A DNA stretch of 64,000 nt from Chloroflexus islandicus (lineage in GTDB: Bacteria > Chloroflexota > Chloroflexia > Chloroflexales > Chloroflexaceae). The stretch is taken from NCBI RefSeq assembly GCF_001650695.1, contig NZ_LWQS01000032.1, forward strand, positions 48,127 to 112,126, read 5' to 3'. Of the stretch, positions 60,730 through 64,000 are shown in pieces. The notes under the pieces were generated by a model. It saw nothing but the letters and a program-made list of their open reading frames with translations, did not search any database and was not told the DNA's origin. Position 1 is the first letter of the stretch. Each line of letters starts with the position of its first letter. A program made the position numbers and the translations under genes.

Positions 60730-62052
60730 TCATTCCGGATCGCTGGCTAAGGCGGTCAATGCAGTTTGCAACTGATCGGAGAGATCAAGTGGATTATTGC
60801 CCAACCATACGACCGCCACAGCGCCGGCGGCACGGGCCGCGGCAGCAGCAGCTTGATCATGCACGAGTGCGATCAGCGGGGCGCTATGGTTGAGTTGTTG
60901 CCAGAGGGCGAGGGAGGCCGCATCAATCACTTCGGCCACCACGAGACAAGGATGCGGATGATGGGCCAGCAAGCCTTGGGCCGCAACCTCAGTATCGGCG
61001 ATCAGCAACCGGTAGCCGCGCACATTCAGCGTAGCGACAATCGCGGCCCGCGCAACTTCATTCCGGCACACAATCAGGGCATCGGGCGAATTGCCGCTGC
61101 GCCGATCGGTAAGCGGACTGGCCGGGGTGATGTCGCTCCGCCGGTCGATCTTGTAACTGCTGCCAGAAACCTGCTTGGCCGCCTGCTTGAGTTCAGCCGC
61201 AACCCGGCTCATCTCATCAACCGTGGCAAACGAACGCAGATAGGTCGTCACGACGGCGATTGACAGGCTGATAATGCCAAACTGGCGCGGCACGCCGTAG
61301 CGATCGGTCGCGATCAGATACCCGCGCTGCAAGTCGGCTTCATCGTAAAGGGAACGGATTCGTTCATCAAAGACCCGGATGATGCGCTGGCACAACGCTT
61401 CGGGATCAGCGCCGAAATGCAGGATGACAAAGTCATCGCCGCCGATGTGGCCAAGAAAATCACCGGGATCAATCTGCTCTTGCAAGACGCTGGCTAACAG
61501 ATGGATCGCCCGATCACCGCGGGCAAACCCGTAGACATCGTTGAACGCTTTGAAATTGTCGAGATCGACATACATCAAGGCAAATACGCTCTGCTGTTCG
61601 AGTTGGCGGCTGATCTCGGCCTGAATTGCGACATTGCCGGGCAGGCCGGTCAGCGGATTGCGGGTCGGCAATTGCGCTGCCCGGCGAAGGTGCGAACGCA
61701 CCCGCGCCAGTAACACCTCACGGTCATACGGCTTGACAATGTAGTCGTCAGCGCCGGTTTCCAACCCTTCCACAACGCGCGCCGACTCGCCAACCGCCGT
61801 CAGGATGAGCATCGGCAGGTGGGCAGTGCGGGTATCATTGCGCAACTGGCGAATCGCTTCCAGCCCATCCATCAGGGGCATGAGCAAGTCGGCGATGATC
61901 AGATCCGGCGGTTGCTCCTGCGCACGCCGCACCAATTGGTCGCCGTTCGTGACAAGCTGCACATCGTAACCCTCACCAGCCAGCATCTCCTGCAGGAGCA
62001 TGCCGACATCCGGTTCGTCTTCGGCAACGAGGATTCGGGCCGGTGCTGTCAT
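60730..62052 (-). CDS. Response regulator with GGDEF domain and C-terminal pseudo-receiver
   Basis: 440 aa, PleD-like. REC domain (1-122) with phospho-acceptor Asp55 (IIADLLMPLMDG), Thr85 and Lys107. GGDEF domain (about 130-290) with GGDDF at 204-208, an allowed active-site form; no RxxD inhibitory site is visible. The C-terminal about 120 residues (DALIVCRNEVARAAIVATLN onward) resemble a receiver fold without the phospho-Asp. Expected to make c-di-GMP on phosphorylation. ATG 62052 with GGGGG at 6 nt. No kinase gene adjoins. Confidence 0.9.
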   Translation of the reverse strand: MTAPARILVAEDEPDVGMLLQEMLAGEGYDVQLVTNGDQLVRRAQEQPPDLIIADLLMPLMDGLEAIRQLRNDTRTAHLPMLILTAVGESARVVEGLETGADDYIVKPYDREVLLARVRSHLRRAAQLPTRNPLTGLPGNVAIQAEISRQLEQQSVFALMYVDLDNFKAFNDVYGFARGDRAIHLLASVLQEQIDPGDFLGHIGGDDFVILHFGADPEALCQRIIRVFDERIRSLYDEADLQRGYLIATDRYGVPRQFGIISLSIAVVTTYLRSFATVDEMSRVAAELKQAAKQVSGSSYKIDRRSDITPASPLTDRRSGNSPDALIVCRNEVARAAIVATLNVRGYRLLIADTEVAAQGLLAHHPHPCLVVAEVIDAASLALWQQLNHSAPLIALVHDQAAAAAARAAGAVAVVWLGNNPLDLSDQLQTALTALASDPE

Positions 62053-62226
62053 GTCACGCCCCCACTGCATTGCTCGCAAAAGCATCTACCGGAAGATGCT
62101 TGAAAAATAATTCCTCGTTCAGCGTTTATAGCATACCACACTCAGCCAAGCGGCGTGAAGATCTTATCTTTGCGATATGCACCTTATCTTGCACCGAAAG
62201 GGGCTTCTCAAGAACGAGATTTATGC

Positions 62227-62232
62227 TATAAT
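62227..62232 (+). promoter_or_regulatory. -10 box (TATAAT) of the DEAD-box helicase gene
   Basis: Consensus -10 with start near 62239. The leader (about 54 nt) holds a TGCGGC-GTATTTTAT-GCCGCA hairpin. Confidence 0.5.
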
Positions 62233-62292
62233 ATTAATCTTGTGCGGCGTATTTTATGCCGCAACATGATTGTATTTGTGAAACGGAACACC

Positions 62293-63954
62293 ATGACGAC
62301 GTTTGCTGAGTTGGGCCTGAGCGATGCGCTGATCGCTACCTTGAGCGGGTTGGGCTATGACGAACCGACCCCCATTCAGGCACAGACCATTCCACTGTTA
62401 CTTGCCGGTCGCGATGTGATCGCTCAGGCCCAGACCGGCACTGGGAAGACGGCAGCGTTTGCGCTGCCTATGATTGAACGGGTGACTGATGATCTCGCCG
62501 TGCAGGCGCTGGTATTAGCGCCGACGCGCGAGCTGGCCGTACAGGTGGCCGAGGCGATCCATCGCTATGGCCGCCATCGGGCGCTGCGGGTATTGCCGAT
62601 TTACGGCGGCCAGCCGATCGAACGGCAGTTGCGCGGGTTGGCGCAAGGGGTGCAAATTGTGGTCGGTACGCCGGGCCGGGTGCTCGATCATCTCCGCCGC
62701 GGCTCGCTCCGCTTTGACCAGCTCCGGATGGTCGTGCTCGACGAGGCCGACGAGATGCTCGATATGGGTTTCGCCGAGGAGCTTGAGGCGATCCTGCAAC
62801 TGGTTCCCGCCGAGCGGCAGACGGCGCTCTTCTCGGCGACCTTGCCCCCCGCCGTGCAGAATCTGACCTTGCGCTACACGCGCCAGCCGGTACGGGTGAG
62901 CATTGCGGCTGAGCAATTGGCGGCGCCGCGCATTCGCCAGCTCTATTACGAGGTGCTGGCCCGCGATAAGCTCGATGCGCTGTGCCGGGTGCTCGACGCC
63001 GAGATGCCGCAGTTGGCGATCGTCTTCTGCCGCACCCGCCAAGAGGCCGACGATATTGGCGAACGGCTGCAAGGGCGCGGCTATGCCGCCGAGTCGCTCC
63101 ACGGCGATCTCAGCCAAGCGGTGCGCGATCGGGTGATGCGCCGGTTTCGCGAGGGCCAGCTCGATGTGCTGGTCGCGACCGATGTCGCTGCGCGCGGCCT
63201 TGATATCGCCGAAGTGAGCCACGTTATCAATTACGATGTGCCGACCGATCCCGAAAGTTACGTCCACCGGATTGGCCGCACGGGCCGGGCCGGGCGCGAT
63301 GGGGTGGCGATCACCTTTATTACGCCGCGTGAGCGCCGGATGCTGCAAACCATCGAGCGGTTAACGCGCACGCGCATTGAGCGGCGCGCTATGCCGACCC
63401 TCGCCGATGTGGCTGCCCGCCGCCGCGCTGCCCTCCGCGATCAGTTGCGCGAGGCGATGGCAACCCCCGGTCTTGACAGCTATACGGCGCTGGTTGATGA
63501 GCTGGCCGCTACCCACGATCTGCGCGCCATAGCTGCCGCAGCGATCAAATTGCTGCTCAACGAAGCTGAGACTGAGCAGGTTGATACCATTACCCGCCTC
63601 GAGCCTGCCCGGCCTGAGCGGGCCGAACGTTCCGAACGCACCGAACGCGCGCCGCGGGCCAAGCGCGGCGAAGCCGCTGAGCGGTCTAGTCGCGGTGAGC
63701 AGGGGATGGCGCGCATTCAGATCAACCTTGGCCGCAACGATCAGGTGCGCCCCGCCGATATTGTCGGCGCGATTGCAAACGAGGCGGGGGTGCCCGGTCG
63801 CAGCATTGGCGCGATCGAGGTGCGCGCGCGCGCGAGCTTCGTCGAAGTGCCGCGCCGCGCTGTCCGGCACGTATTGCAGGCCCTCAACCGCACGAGCCTG
63901 CGTGGCCAGCGCGTCCGCGCGACCTTGGCCGATGAAACGCCGGTCGCGGCATAA
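62293..63954 (+). CDS. DEAD-box ATP-dependent RNA helicase (CsdA/DeaD-like)
   Basis: 553 aa. Q motif FAELGLSDALIATLSGLGYD, AQTGTGKTAAFALP, PTRELAVQV, VLDEADEMLDMGF, SAT (LFSATLPP), IVFCRTRQEADDIGERL, VATDVAARGLDIAEVSHVIN and HRIGRTGRAGRDG. A charged Arg/Glu linker (about 445-470) leads to a DbpA/CsdA-type RNA-binding domain at the C-terminus (RIQINLGRNDQVRPADIVGA). Unwinds RNA in ribosome assembly or decay. ATG 62293; ATG 62266 in frame is an alternative. Confidence 0.95.
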   Translation: MTTFAELGLSDALIATLSGLGYDEPTPIQAQTIPLLLAGRDVIAQAQTGTGKTAAFALPMIERVTDDLAVQALVLAPTRELAVQVAEAIHRYGRHRALRVLPIYGGQPIERQLRGLAQGVQIVVGTPGRVLDHLRRGSLRFDQLRMVVLDEADEMLDMGFAEELEAILQLVPAERQTALFSATLPPAVQNLTLRYTRQPVRVSIAAEQLAAPRIRQLYYEVLARDKLDALCRVLDAEMPQLAIVFCRTRQEADDIGERLQGRGYAAESLHGDLSQAVRDRVMRRFREGQLDVLVATDVAARGLDIAEVSHVINYDVPTDPESYVHRIGRTGRAGRDGVAITFITPRERRMLQTIERLTRTRIERRAMPTLADVAARRRAALRDQLREAMATPGLDSYTALVDELAATHDLRAIAAAAIKLLLNEAETEQVDTITRLEPARPERAERSERTERAPRAKRGEAAERSSRGEQGMARIQINLGRNDQVRPADIVGAIANEAGVPGRSIGAIEVRARASFVEVPRRAVRHVLQALNRTSLRGQRVRATLADETPVAA

Positions 63955-64000
63955 GAGCGCGGTAGAAGTGGGGTAGGGGCGGGGTAGGGGCATAGCGATG

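Overview
The window is about 60% GC and looks like a chromosome segment of a Chloroflexota bacterium, most likely class Chloroflexia (Chloroflexus/Roseiflexus relatives). This is inferred from the gene set (cytosolic Huc-like [NiFe] hydrogenase cluster, type 2 IPP isomerase, DUF4032 protein, Calx-beta and TolB-like secreted proteins) and from the dense intergenic repeats built on the word cgcaaaggcgcagag. There is no rRNA, recognisable tRNA or CRISPR array.

Layout. 1-2425: tail of a sensor kinase, a Thr/Pro-rich Calx-beta surface protein and a small membrane protein. 2604-5603: leuS, with a possible upstream ORF. 5977-19002 (minus strand): a hydrogenase gene set read as DUF1641, hypA, hypB, small subunit, large subunit, maturation protease, 103-aa protein, TPR protein, 119-aa protein, NifU/Rieske protein, NHL protein, hypC, hypD, hypE. 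hypF is divergent at 19345-21699, across a control region with a strong promoter and a 17-bp palindrome. 21833-25340: UPF0175/DUF3368 toxin-antitoxin-like pair and a large adenine methylase. 25638-28994: secreted nuclease/phosphatase. 29167-33457: peroxidase, histidine kinase, metallophosphoesterase, DUF4032 protein. 33518-37919: overlapping operon of a GT-C membrane transferase, an AlkZ-like protein and a lipoate ligase-like protein. 38328-42566: serine hydrolase, DUF4143 ATPase, anchored beta-propeller. 42600-44830: AT-richer restriction-modification operon with a promoter/operator. 44941-50284: FAD oxidoreductase, fni, recF, malQ. 50354-56575: secreted protein and a BMP-type nucleoside ABC importer operon. 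56649-63954: glycogen synthase-like GT4, LysE exporter, thiamine pyrophosphokinase, tyrS, GGDEF response regulator, DEAD-box helicase.

How the genes work together. The hydrogenase block holds both structural subunits, the endopeptidase and all six hyp genes, plus the NHL/TPR/NifU-Rieske set that I associate with Huc-type (group 2a) hydrogenases. The small subunit has no Tat signal, so a cytosolic enzyme that passes electrons to an Fe-S carrier is the best reading. The ABC operon carries binding lipoprotein, ATPase and two permeases behind a near-consensus promoter and a long structured leader, with a 44-bp perfect palindrome after the first gene.

Most gaps hold repeats: inverted-arm elements of the cgcaaaggcgcagag family, a 187-bp tandem triplication carrying the tail of the NHL gene, and several short palindrome families at gene ends. 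Three genes have a -10 box only 6-7 nt before the start codon, which suggests leaderless mRNAs. The points most worth a second look are the RM operator, the structured leader of the nucleoside importer, the hydrogenase accessory proteins and control region, and the inverted-arm repeats placed between hydrogenase genes.
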